From an uncultured Eubacterium sp. (lineage in GTDB: Bacteria; Bacillota; Clostridia; Lachnospirales; Lachnospiraceae): a DNA stretch of 62,812 bases. The DNA is taken from the NCBI GenBank assembly GCA_934316925.1, contig CAKREC010000008.1, positions 1-62,812 on the forward strand, written 5' to 3'. Positions 7,748 to 15,770 of the stretch are shown here, piece by piece; position 1 is the stretch's first letter; each line of letters begins with the position of its first letter. The notes under the pieces are model-generated. The model searched no databases. It had not been told where the DNA came from and saw only the letters and a list, made by a program, of their open reading frames with translations. A program made the position numbers and the translations under genes.

Positions 7748-8662
7748 ATGAGTGAGAATGTGATCGAAGTACAAAACTTATGCAAATCCTACGGGGACGT
7801 AAAAGCAGTCAGAGATTTAAGCTTCTGCGTAAAAAGAGGAGAATTGTTTGCATTTTTGGGAGTGAATGGCGCGGGAAAGAGCACAACGATCTCCATTCTT
7901 TGTGGACAGCTGAGGGAGGATCACGGCGAGGTGACAATCCGCAGCTTTTCAGATGAGGAGAAGCTGAAAGATACCAGATATCTGCTGGGGGTTGTTTTTC
8001 AGGATAGTGTTCTGGACCGCCCACTTACTGTCAGGGAGAATCTTAGGTGCCGCGGAGCATTGTATGGGATCACCGGGGCAGCTTTTGAAACAAGATTGTC
8101 AGAATTGATCGATCTTTTAAAATTTGAAGAATATCTGGATCGTCCGGTTGGAAAGTTATCCGGTGGTCAGAGGAGAAAGGTTGATATTGCAAGAGCGCTG
8201 ATCCATAAGCCTGAGATCTTGATTCTGGATGAGCCGACAACCGGGCTGGATCCACAGACCAGAAAAACGATCTGGAATGTAGTGGAAGATTTGCGTACAA
8301 AAGAAAATATGACGGTATTTTTGACGACCCATTACATGGAAGAGGCGGCATCGGCCGGATATGTTGTGATTCTGGACAGTGGAAGTATTGTGGCAGAGGG
8401 AACACCACACGAATTGAAAGATCAATATGTGGAGGACTATATTTTATTATACGGAGTTTCAGAAGAACAGGTAAGACAATTGAAAAGACCGTATCAGGTG
8501 ATCCGTGATGGTTACCGGCTGACGGTACCATCGACCAGAGAAGCAACCGCGCTGATCGTGTCACATCCGGCGGTCTTTCAGGACTATGAAGTGATCCGGG
8601 GTGGCATGGATGATGTCTTTTTAGCAGTGACAGGAAAAACGTTGGGAGGTGGACAACAATGA
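7748..8662 (+). CDS. ABC-2 type exporter, ATP-binding protein
   Basis: A 304-residue ATPase of the DrrA/CcmA-like group. Walker A is GVNGAGKST, the signature is LSGGQRRKVDIARAL, Walker B is ILILDEPTTGLDP, and the H-loop lies in LTTHYMEEA. A C-terminal extension of about 80 residues is as in drug- or antibiotic-exporting DrrA proteins. The ATG at 7748 is chosen because GGAGGAG lies directly before it; an ATG at 7736 would overlap that ribosome site. Its stop overlaps the permease start by four bases (ATGA), so the two form one translationally coupled transporter. Substrate unknown. Confidence 0.93.
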   Translation: MSENVIEVQNLCKSYGDVKAVRDLSFCVKRGELFAFLGVNGAGKSTTISILCGQLREDHGEVTIRSFSDEEKLKDTRYLLGVVFQDSVLDRPLTVRENLRCRGALYGITGAAFETRLSELIDLLKFEEYLDRPVGKLSGGQRRKVDIARALIHKPEILILDEPTTGLDPQTRKTIWNVVEDLRTKENMTVFLTTHYMEEAASAGYVVILDSGSIVAEGTPHELKDQYVEDYILLYGVSEEQVRQLKRPYQVIRDGYRLTVPSTREATALIVSHPAVFQDYEVIRGGMDDVFLAVTGKTLGGGQQ

Positions 8663-9552
8663 AAACATGGTGGGCATTGGTAGCGCGCAACCGGAAGCTG
8701 TTTTTCCGTGACAAGGGGATGTTGTTTTCTTCGCTGATCACACCTGTGATCCTGATCGTGCTATATGCAACCTTTTTGGCAAAGGTTTACAAAGATTCCT
8801 TTCAAACGTCATTGCCGGATGTCATGCAGGTTTCGGATAAACTGCTCAACGGTACTGTGGCAGCGCAATTGACAGCGGCATTGCTGGCAGTCAGTTGTGT
8901 GACGGTAACATTTTGCGTAAATCTTACCATGGTACAGGATAAAGCGAGCGGAGCAAGAAAAGATTTTGATGTATCACCAGTCAAAAGACCACTTTTGTAC
9001 GTTGGATATTTTTGCTCAACGGTTTTGAACTCGCTGATGGTAAATTTGCTGGCACTTGTTCTGAGTCTCATATACATTCGGACAATGGGCTGGTATTTAT
9101 CCGCATTGGATGTTGCATACGTGATTCTGGACATTTTTCTTTTAGTTATGTTTGGTGCCGTGTTATCGAGTATCATTTGCTATCCACTCAAAACACAGGG
9201 GCAGATGTCAGCAGTAGGAACTATCGTCAGTGCCGGATATGGATTTATCTGTGGTGCATATATGCCAATATCGAACTTTGGAGATGGGCTGCAAAAGACC
9301 TTGTTATTTCTTCCCGGTACTTATGGGACTTCGTTGCTCAAGAATCATATGTTGCGGGGAACTTTTGAAGAGATGAAGGAACAGGAATTTTCGAAAGATG
9401 TAGTGACGCAGATTGCGGGTTCGCTGGACTGCAGACCGGAGTTTTTTGGAAATGTGGTCAGTGTAGGACAGATGATTGCGATCATGATAGGAAGTATTGT
9501 TGTGTTGGGAGCCGTGTATCTTTTTATTACGGCGTTAGGAAAAAAAGTATGA
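8659..9552 (+). CDS. ABC-2 type exporter, permease
   Basis: A 297-residue membrane protein with about six hydrophobic segments and the ABC-2 permease layout: a short cytoplasmic N-terminus (WWALVARNRKLFFRDKG), a first helix (LFSSLITPVILIVLYATF), a large outside loop and then a cluster of helices. The KASGARKDFDVSPVKR loop corresponds to the cytoplasmic coupling region of this family. It overlaps the ATPase gene by four bases and pairs with it. Drug, lantibiotic or lipid export are the usual roles; nothing here decides among them. Confidence 0.9.
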   Translation: MKTWWALVARNRKLFFRDKGMLFSSLITPVILIVLYATFLAKVYKDSFQTSLPDVMQVSDKLLNGTVAAQLTAALLAVSCVTVTFCVNLTMVQDKASGARKDFDVSPVKRPLLYVGYFCSTVLNSLMVNLLALVLSLIYIRTMGWYLSALDVAYVILDIFLLVMFGAVLSSIICYPLKTQGQMSAVGTIVSAGYGFICGAYMPISNFGDGLQKTLLFLPGTYGTSLLKNHMLRGTFEEMKEQEFSKDVVTQIAGSLDCRPEFFGNVVSVGQMIAIMIGSIVVLGAVYLFITALGKKV

Positions 9553-9589
9553 CAGACAGTAACAATAGAGGATAAGGGAGGAAGATACG

Positions 9590-10060
9590 ATGAAGATGTT
9601 ATTTAAGCAGCGATTGTTTTCCTGGCTTGACAGCTATGATATTTATGATGAGTCACATCAGGTGCTATACACCGTGAAAGGGCAGTTGTCATGGGGACAT
9701 TGCATGAAGATCTATGATGCGTTTGGAAATGAAGTTGGCACTGTAAAAGAAAAGATTTTCCGGTTATTGCCCCAGTTTGAGATCTATGAAGGGGCTCGTT
9801 ATGCGGGGTGTATCAGTAAAGAGTTTTCTTTGTTCAAACCACAGTACAATATTGATTACAATGGCTGGCATATTGATGGAAGCTTTATGGAATGGGATTA
9901 TACGATCCGTGACCGGATGGGGAATGTAGTCGCCAATATTTATAAAGAACTGTTTCACATGACGGATACATATGTGATCAATGTAACCGATGAGTCAAAT
10001 GCATTGGGGGCATTGATGTTTGTTCTGGCAATTGATGCCGAAAAATGTTCGAGAAATTAA
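9590..10060 (+). CDS. LURP-one-related protein
   Basis: A 156-residue protein of the LURP-one-related/tubby-like beta-barrel family (LOR; compare B. subtilis YxjI), with the repeated pattern YDIYDESHQVLYTVKG...MKIYDAFGNEVGTVKEK and DYTIRDRMGNVVANIYKE. Bacterial members have no firm biochemical role; a phospholipid-scramblase-like fold is known for the family. A strong GGGAGG precedes the ATG. It follows the ABC exporter by 37 bases and is followed closely by the cysteine-rich protein, so it may be part of the same transcript. Confidence 0.8.
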   Translation: MKMLFKQRLFSWLDSYDIYDESHQVLYTVKGQLSWGHCMKIYDAFGNEVGTVKEKIFRLLPQFEIYEGARYAGCISKEFSLFKPQYNIDYNGWHIDGSFMEWDYTIRDRMGNVVANIYKELFHMTDTYVINVTDESNALGALMFVLAIDAEKCSRN

Positions 10061-10077
10061 AAAACCGGGAGCTGGAT

Positions 10078-11016
10078 ATGAAGCAGAATTATCGTTTTTT
10101 TCAGAATCGTGAATGTGAATATTTTCCCTGCCATGAAGGGGCTGATGCAGAGCAATTCAACTGCCTGTTTTGTTATTGCCCATTATATCTGAAGGAAAAT
10201 TGTCTGGGAAATCCCAGCTATATTCTGGATCAAAATGGCGAGAGAATTCGGGACTGCAGCAGCTGCACGGTTGTGCACCGGCCAGAGATGTATGACAAAG
10301 TCTTAAATCAGTTGCAGCGAAAGGATTTTGTGGTGTCGCTGGACCTTAGAGATCTTCAGGAAGCAATCTGGGAGCGCATGTCTGCTATGGCATCCTGGGA
10401 TTCTATGGACCGGGAGACCGGAAGAGAGCATCGAGATACTGCGATCCGGAGTGTGATTCGGACTCTTGACCGGCATAAGTATCTGTACCGGATCTCGGTT
10501 CGGTTAAAACCGTTTTCCAGATCATGTATAGGAGACGGTTATTTTTCTTTCGAAGAGGAAACGATTTCGTGCCAGGTATTACAGCGTATTGACAAAGATC
10601 AAGTCGAAAATGGGTATGTTTATGTGTTTCATGCACCGTGTATCCCAACCGAAGAAAGCCGGTCGTTGTTGGAACAGTATTATATGGAATTGTTCCAGAT
10701 TGCCTGTCTTGATGTCGTGCGAGAATGGTTGCAGGGGTATTTGGAGCGCAAACACAGTGTGCAGGCAAAACGCTATTGCAGCCCGTCATTTGGCCCGGGA
10801 TTCTATGGGATAGGGATGGAAGAAACCCCCATGCTGCTGCATTTTCTGGAAGATGCAGACCCTCCTGTGAAGTGGGAAAATGGAGCGATGAAGCCGGCAA
10901 TGAGTTCGATCGGTATTTATTTGATCAGTAAAACAGATGTTTTGGCGCAATGCAGAGATTGTATTAGTTGTATAGGGAATAAAGAAGGCTGTCAATATTG
11001 CGGAAATGCCCAATAA
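10078..11016 (+). CDS. Cysteine-rich small domain fused to a MetH-activation-like region
   Basis: About 312 residues. Residues 1-75 match the cysteine-rich small domain (CEYFPCHEG...FNCLFCYCPLY...NCLGN...DCSSCTVVHRPEMYDKV), a probable metal-binding module often found with cobalamin or metal genes. The C-terminal half (about 200-290) has the pattern AKRYCSPSFGPGFYGI..EETPMLLHFL...MKPAMSSIGIYLI, which resembles the B12-dependent methionine synthase reactivation domain. The protein ends in a second Cys cluster, CRDCISCIGNKEGCQYC. The start at 10078 is preferred because GGGAG precedes it; an ATG at 10045 lies inside the LURP gene without a ribosome site. Reductive activation of a corrinoid or other metallo-cofactor is an inference. 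Confidence 0.65.
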   Translation: MKQNYRFFQNRECEYFPCHEGADAEQFNCLFCYCPLYLKENCLGNPSYILDQNGERIRDCSSCTVVHRPEMYDKVLNQLQRKDFVVSLDLRDLQEAIWERMSAMASWDSMDRETGREHRDTAIRSVIRTLDRHKYLYRISVRLKPFSRSCIGDGYFSFEEETISCQVLQRIDKDQVENGYVYVFHAPCIPTEESRSLLEQYYMELFQIACLDVVREWLQGYLERKHSVQAKRYCSPSFGPGFYGIGMEETPMLLHFLEDADPPVKWENGAMKPAMSSIGIYLISKTDVLAQCRDCISCIGNKEGCQYCGNAQ

Positions 11017-11022
11017 GCTTAA

Positions 11023-11051
11023 TTGAAAATAAATATCATTTATGGTACAAT
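11023..11051 (+). promoter_or_regulatory. Promoter upstream of the rubredoxin-like gene
   Basis: TTGAAA (11023-11028), a 17-base spacer and TACAAT (11046-11051), just after the stop of the cysteine-rich gene and about 65 bases before the small rubredoxin-like reading frame. Confidence 0.6.
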
Positions 11052-11116
11052 GGCGGTAAATTTGAAAACAGCGGACAATGAAAAAGAACATGCTAAGATG
11101 TGGTTTAAGGAGTTGA

Positions 11117-11254
11117 ATGGCATTGGAAGCACAGCTGAAAATCTGGGAATGCCTCAACTGTGGACATATTGTTGTTGGTGAAAAAGCACCGGAGATCTGT
11201 CCTGTATGTGCTCATCCACTAGCATATTTTGAGGTACATGCAGAAAACTATTGA
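11117..11254 (+). CDS. 45-residue rubredoxin-like protein
   Basis: A very short reading frame with its own AAGGAG five bases before the ATG and an in-frame stop directly upstream, so the start is fixed. The protein has two CxxC knuckles, WECLNCGHIVVGEKAPEICPVCAHPLAYFEV, the form seen in the C-terminal rubredoxin domain of rubrerythrin-type peroxidases rather than in classical rubredoxin. It would bind one Fe(SCys)4 or zinc. It stands alone, without the rubrerythrin four-helix part, between its own promoter and a strong terminator. An electron-shuttle role in oxygen or peroxide defence is inferred. Confidence 0.8.
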   Translation: MALEAQLKIWECLNCGHIVVGEKAPEICPVCAHPLAYFEVHAENY

Positions 11255-11272
11255 TTTTTTTGGATGGATAAA

Positions 11273-11304
11273 ACAGGGGCTGTGAAGGGCCCCTGTTTTT
11301 TTGT
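11273..11304 (+). terminator. Terminator after the rubredoxin-like gene
   Basis: ACAGGGGC, a seven-base loop region, then GGCCCCTGT followed by eight T residues. A classic intrinsic terminator, read on the plus strand. Confidence 0.9.
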
Positions 11305-11346
11305 TGTACAAGCGAATGAGCAGGTTCGATAGAAAGGATATTGGGA

Positions 11347-12681
11347 ATGGAACAGACATTTATGAAAGAGAAAAAAATACTGCCATTAGTACTGTCTATG
11401 TCACTTCCGATGGTGCTGTCCATGTTGGTAAATTCTCTTTACAATATTGTGGACAGCTATTTTGTTGCACAGATCAGTGAGCAGGCAATGACAGCACTCT
11501 CGCTTGTTTATCCGGTTCAGCTGCTGGAAACGGCGATTGCCGTAGGTTTTGGAATCGGGATCAATGCAGCGGCTGCATATTATCTGGGAGGAAGAGACAA
11601 TCAACGGGCGGATGATATTGTGACATCGGGCTTGATCTTAAGTGCAGTGCACGGCGTTGTTCTTACCGTTTTGGCGATCCTGCTGACGCCGGTATTTATC
11701 CGGATGTTCACAAGAGATGCCGGTATCATTCAGGATGGAACAGGATATTCCAATTTCGTATTCGCATTTACACTCCCGAATACCATTGCGATCACATTTG
11801 AGAAAATATTTCAGGCAGAAGGCCGGATGAAAGTTTCTATGATCAGTATGTTATGTGGTTGTGTAGCCAATATTATTCTGGACCCGCTTTTTATTTTTGG
11901 AATCGGGGTGTTTCCGGCACTGGGGATCCAAGGGGCAGCATTGGCTACCGGAATTGGGCAGGTGATCCCGTTGCTGGTATATCTGTTTTTATTTGTTACA
12001 AAATCGCAAGCGCTTCATTTTCGGTGGCGGTCTGGCGTTTTTCAGGCACATTTATGCCGGCAGATGTACGGCGTGGGAATACCGGCTACGCTGAATCTTG
12101 CGCTGCCATCGTTTATGATCACGGCGCTCAATGGAATTTTAGCAATATATTCTGATATGTATGTACTGGTGCTTGGTATATATTATAAGCTGCAGACCTT
12201 TATTTATCTTTCTGCCAATGGAATCGTGCAGGGGATCCGACCGGTGATCAGTTTCAACTATGGAGCAGGAGAATATCATCGGGTGAGACAGACGTTTTTC
12301 ACTGCACTGGTTATGATCGCAGCGATCATGTTCGTGGGAACCGGGATCTGTGTATTCTGCTCTCCGCAGCTGATGCACTTATTTACAACAAATCAGGCGA
12401 CGGTACAGGCGGGAGCCTCCGCCATTCGGATCATATGTGCGGGATTTGTGGTGTCGTCTGTTTCGGTTACGGTCAGTGGTATGCTGGAGGCGTTGGGTAA
12501 AGGAATACAGTCTCTGGTAATCTCGCTGCTGCGATATATCGTAGTCATGATCCCGGCGGCGTATCTGATCGGAAAAATCTGGGGTGGTGCAGCGGTCTGG
12601 AATTGCTTTTGGATATCAGAAATTACAGCGTCTGTGGTAGCACTTGTTTTGTATTTGCAAGTAAAACGAAATATGATATGA
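11347..12681 (+). CDS. MATE-family efflux transporter
   Basis: A 444-residue membrane protein of the MATE family (multidrug and toxin extrusion, cation-coupled), with about twelve hydrophobic segments arranged as two homologous halves. The family signature is seen in LPLVLSMSLPMVLSMLVNSLYNIVDSYFVAQISEQAMTALSLVYP and in the second half at LNLALPSFMITALNGILAIY. AAAGGA eight bases before the ATG at 11347 decides the start over an upstream TTG at 11341. It stands alone after a terminator and before the uracil permease. The drug or metabolite exported cannot be read from the sequence. Confidence 0.9.
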   Translation: MEQTFMKEKKILPLVLSMSLPMVLSMLVNSLYNIVDSYFVAQISEQAMTALSLVYPVQLLETAIAVGFGIGINAAAAYYLGGRDNQRADDIVTSGLILSAVHGVVLTVLAILLTPVFIRMFTRDAGIIQDGTGYSNFVFAFTLPNTIAITFEKIFQAEGRMKVSMISMLCGCVANIILDPLFIFGIGVFPALGIQGAALATGIGQVIPLLVYLFLFVTKSQALHFRWRSGVFQAHLCRQMYGVGIPATLNLALPSFMITALNGILAIYSDMYVLVLGIYYKLQTFIYLSANGIVQGIRPVISFNYGAGEYHRVRQTFFTALVMIAAIMFVGTGICVFCSPQLMHLFTTNQATVQAGASAIRIICAGFVVSSVSVTVSGMLEALGKGIQSLVISLLRYIVVMIPAAYLIGKIWGGAAVWNCFWISEITASVVALVLYLQVKRNMI

Positions 12682-12712
12682 TAAATCCAGAAAAACAATA
12701 GAGGAGGTTCTT

Positions 12713-14029
12713 ATGGAAAAGAATACGACGATACGGGATGCAAAGAGTCTTGGAATCCCGAAGATGCTATTATTGGGGTTGCAGCACATGTTTGCGATGT
12801 TTGGGGCAACAATCCTTGTACCGATCTTAGTAAACAATTATTTTAACGGCGAAGGGCTTTCTGTCCAGGTCACACTGTTTTTCGCAGGAGTGGGTACCCT
12901 GTTCTTTCATCTGTGTACCAAATTGAAAGTGCCGGCTTTTTTAGGTTCATCGTTCGCTTTTCTGGGAGGCTTTGAAACCGTTTCAAAACTCAATACCGGC
13001 ATTTTCAAAGATATGACAATGGGCGAAAAAATGCCATATGCCTGTGGTGGTATTGTTGTTGCCGGGGCGTTGTATCTGGTGCTGGCACTGATCATCAAAC
13101 TGGTAGGTGTGCAGCGTGCGATGCGGTTTTTGCCACCGGTTGTTACCGGACCGATCATTATCTGCATTGGTCTGAGTCTGGCACCTTCTGCAGTCAGCAA
13201 TGTGCAGACAAACTGGATCCTTGCGATCGTGGCATTTGCCATTATTGTTGTATTTAATATATGGGGAAAGGGTATGTGGAAGATCATACCGATCCTTTTG
13301 GGAATTGCGGGAGCATATGTTGTGGCACTGATCCTGCATTTTTGTGGAGTTACCAACCCGGACGGCTCGGCAATTTTTGATTTTGTTACAGTTGCCGGTG
13401 CCAGCTGGGTCAATGTTCCGCCATTTCAGCTTTGCAAGTTTGATCTGACAGCGATCTTAGCGATGGCGCCGATCGCGGTTGCTTCGATGATGGAACATAT
13501 TGGTGACATTTCTGCGATCTCAGCCACAGTTGGAGAAAATTTTGTAGAGAATCCGGGACTCCACCGGACTTTGATCGGGGATGGTCTGGCTACTTCACTT
13601 TCCGCGTTGTTTGGTGGACCGGCTAATACCACATACGGAGAGAACACCGGTGTGCTCGAATTAAGCCGTGTACATGATCCGCGGGTGATTCGTCTGGCAG
13701 CAATTTATGCAGTTATTCTCAGCTTTATTCCGAAGTTTGCGTCGATCATCAGCACACTTCCGGTAGCCATTGTGGGTGGTGTCAGCTTTATTTTGTATGG
13801 TATGATCGCTGCAATTGGCGTTCGTAATGTCGTTGAAAATCATGTGGATTTTACAAAGTCAAGAAATCTGATCATTGCGGCAACGATTTTGGTCTGTGGA
13901 CTGGGATTCTCTTCCGGGCTTACATTCCAGATTGCCGGTACAAGCATTACCTTGACGGGTCTTGCCATTGCGGCGATCATGGGTGTTTTCTTAAATGCAG
14001 TATTGCCGGACAGAGAGGAAGAACGGTGA
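12713..14029 (+). CDS. uraA: Uracil permease (NCS2 family)
   Basis: A 438-residue nucleobase-cation symporter of the NCS2/UraA type with about fourteen membrane segments. Family marks are LGLQHMFAMFGATILVP at the N-terminus, the substrate-binding GGPANTTYGENTGVL loop and PLALASMMEH-like PIAVASMMEHIGD. The NTTYGENTG form matches uracil rather than purine carriers. It has a strong GAGGAGG site. Its stop overlaps the GTG start of the TudS-type gene, so import and desulfuration of thio-uracil may be coupled. No PyrR-type attenuator is visible in the short 31-base gap upstream. Confidence 0.92.
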   Translation: MEKNTTIRDAKSLGIPKMLLLGLQHMFAMFGATILVPILVNNYFNGEGLSVQVTLFFAGVGTLFFHLCTKLKVPAFLGSSFAFLGGFETVSKLNTGIFKDMTMGEKMPYACGGIVVAGALYLVLALIIKLVGVQRAMRFLPPVVTGPIIICIGLSLAPSAVSNVQTNWILAIVAFAIIVVFNIWGKGMWKIIPILLGIAGAYVVALILHFCGVTNPDGSAIFDFVTVAGASWVNVPPFQLCKFDLTAILAMAPIAVASMMEHIGDISAISATVGENFVENPGLHRTLIGDGLATSLSALFGGPANTTYGENTGVLELSRVHDPRVIRLAAIYAVILSFIPKFASIISTLPVAIVGGVSFILYGMIAAIGVRNVVENHVDFTKSRNLIIAATILVCGLGFSSGLTFQIAGTSITLTGLAIAAIMGVFLNAVLPDREEER

Positions 14030-14454
14030 AAGTTTTAGTGAGTGCCTGTTTGTTGGGAGAGAACTGCAAGTATAATGGACAAAATAACTATAATGAGGAA
14101 TTGATAAAAAAACTGAGAAGTCATGAAATTGTGGCAGTCTGTCCGGAAGTACTGGGTGGACTGCCTGTTCCACGTGTTCCGGCTGAAATCGTAAAAGGAA
14201 AAGTACAGACAAAAGAGCATGTCAGTGTACACAGAGAATTTCAAAGAGGAGCAGAGCGTGCACTGAAAACGGCAATACAAGAGGGAGTCGATCTTGCCGT
14301 GTTACAGTCAAGAAGTCCAAGCTGTGGTGTAGGAAAAATATACGATGGAAGTTTTTCGGGGCGGCTTGTGGATGGTGATGGCATTTTTGTGCAGATGCTC
14401 AAAAAAGAGGGAATCCCTGTCGTGGATGTGATTGAAAGCCTCTCACTCTTGTGA
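14026..14454 (+). CDS. TudS-type (DUF523) thiouracil desulfurase
   Basis: A 142-residue DUF523 protein. Characterised members (TudS) use a [4Fe-4S] cluster held by three cysteines to remove sulfur from 2- or 4-thiouracil, giving uracil. The conserved motifs are present: VSACLLGENCKYNG (C8, C14), VCPEVLGGLPVPR (C39, E41) and SRSPSCG (C100); C8, C39 and C100 are the likely cluster ligands. The GTG start overlaps the stop of the uracil permease and is preceded by GAGGAAG, so it is translationally coupled to it. That pairing is the strongest contextual support for a uracil-related role here. Confidence 0.85.
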   Translation: MKVLVSACLLGENCKYNGQNNYNEELIKKLRSHEIVAVCPEVLGGLPVPRVPAEIVKGKVQTKEHVSVHREFQRGAERALKTAIQEGVDLAVLQSRSPSCGVGKIYDGSFSGRLVDGDGIFVQMLKKEGIPVVDVIESLSLL

Positions 14455-14490
14455 TAAAATGGAATCAAAATAATTTGGAGGTATGGTTTT

Positions 14491-15738
14491 ATGAAAAACA
14501 AATTTTTTACAGCAATATTTTTATTTACATTAGCGCTTGTTTTTGCAGCACCGGTTTCTAAGGCAGCGTGCACGGCAGACAATGATTATAAACAGGGAAA
14601 AGTGTATAAGATCACACCAAAATCCAAGCCGATCAATAAGCGTTATACAAAGTCTAAATTGTACAATTCAAAGACCAAGACATATTTCACGATCCGTTCT
14701 TATATGGACAAGTTCGAAAAATCCAAAAAGGGAACATTAGTATTGAAGAAGGGAACCTATAAGATCACAAACACGATTCAGGTTCCATCCAATGTAACCA
14801 TCATCATGGAAAAAGGTGTTAAGATCGTTAAAGCAAACAAGACCGGCACCAAAAAGATGAAGGCGTCTACGACGATCTTCCAGTTGATCAAACCATCAAA
14901 ACGTGACAAGTCCAATGTATATGGTGGACACAATGGAGAGAAAAACATCCATTTTGTCGGCAAAGGCAGTGTATCGATCGATTTAAAATATATCAAGGCA
15001 AACATTGGTATCGTTATGGGACACAATCAGGATGTTACGGTGGATGGCATCAATTTCAAAAATGTAAATACCGGTCATTTTATTGAGATGGACGCATCCC
15101 GGAATGTGTCGATCACCAATTGCAGTTTTAAAAATGTTAAGAAAGGATCGGATTACGTCAAAGAGGCGATCAATATTGATACGCCGGATAAAGAGACATT
15201 GGGATTCAACAACAAGTGGTCCAAGCACGATAAGACGCCAAATGAAAATGTCGTGATCGACCGCTGCCGTTTTTCCAATCTTGGCCGCGCGATTGGAACA
15301 CACAAATACAGCGCCAACGGAGACAATCAGGTTTATCACAAAAATATCCAGATCACCAATTGCAGTATCAATAACATGCTCTGGGATGCTCCGATCCGTG
15401 TTATGAACTGGCAGGATTCTGTGATCCGGAATGTTACGGTCAATGGTGTGAAACAGACGGGGAAAAGCGATACAAGAGGTATTCTTGTCAGTGGAGCAGT
15501 AAATATTTCGATTGCAGAGAATACGTTTATCAGTATGGGACGTCCGGTTCAGTGCATTGCCTGGAAAAATGAGGGCGCAGGTTCTTCTTATCCGATCACA
15601 TACAATTCATTTACGGATGAAAATCTTGCCGATATGGCTACCAACAAAGGAAGTAAGCTGGGAGAGATGTTCATCCGCATCAACGAAGTATACAACGTGT
15701 TTGAACATGCAAAGACCATTGATATTCAGAAAGCCTAA
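14491..15738 (+). CDS. Secreted right-handed beta-helix protein
   Basis: A 415-residue exported protein with a signal peptide (residues 1-25, KNKFFTAIFLFTLALVFAAPVSKA) and a pectin-lyase-like parallel beta-helix, seen in repeated NVSITNCSFKNV, NVVIDRCRFSNL, NIQITNCSINNM and NVTVNGV coils. The N-terminal part (VLKKGTYKITNTIQVPSNVTIIMEKGVKIV) is the usual opening of pectate-lyase/GH28-like folds. No clear catalytic Asp pair of GH28 can be assigned, so it may be a lyase, a sugar-binding protein or a non-enzymatic surface helix. It is lysine-rich like the other secreted proteins of this window. GGAGG precedes the ATG. Confidence 0.78.
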   Translation: MKNKFFTAIFLFTLALVFAAPVSKAACTADNDYKQGKVYKITPKSKPINKRYTKSKLYNSKTKTYFTIRSYMDKFEKSKKGTLVLKKGTYKITNTIQVPSNVTIIMEKGVKIVKANKTGTKKMKASTTIFQLIKPSKRDKSNVYGGHNGEKNIHFVGKGSVSIDLKYIKANIGIVMGHNQDVTVDGINFKNVNTGHFIEMDASRNVSITNCSFKNVKKGSDYVKEAINIDTPDKETLGFNNKWSKHDKTPNENVVIDRCRFSNLGRAIGTHKYSANGDNQVYHKNIQITNCSINNMLWDAPIRVMNWQDSVIRNVTVNGVKQTGKSDTRGILVSGAVNISIAENTFISMGRPVQCIAWKNEGAGSSYPITYNSFTDENLADMATNKGSKLGEMFIRINEVYNVFEHAKTIDIQKA

Positions 15739-15770
15739 GACATACATATCACAAAGTGGAGGACAATTTC

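Noticed and set aside
10045..10080. ATG at 10045 as start of the cysteine-rich protein
   Set aside because: It lies inside the LURP-one gene, has no ribosome site, and the conserved domain begins right after the ATG at 10078, which has GGGAG.
12907..13413. Long minus-strand open frames inside uraA
   Set aside because: They are antisense to a clearly conserved permease, without start sites or protein-like features; the same holds for antisense frames inside rnj, cadA, murE and serS.
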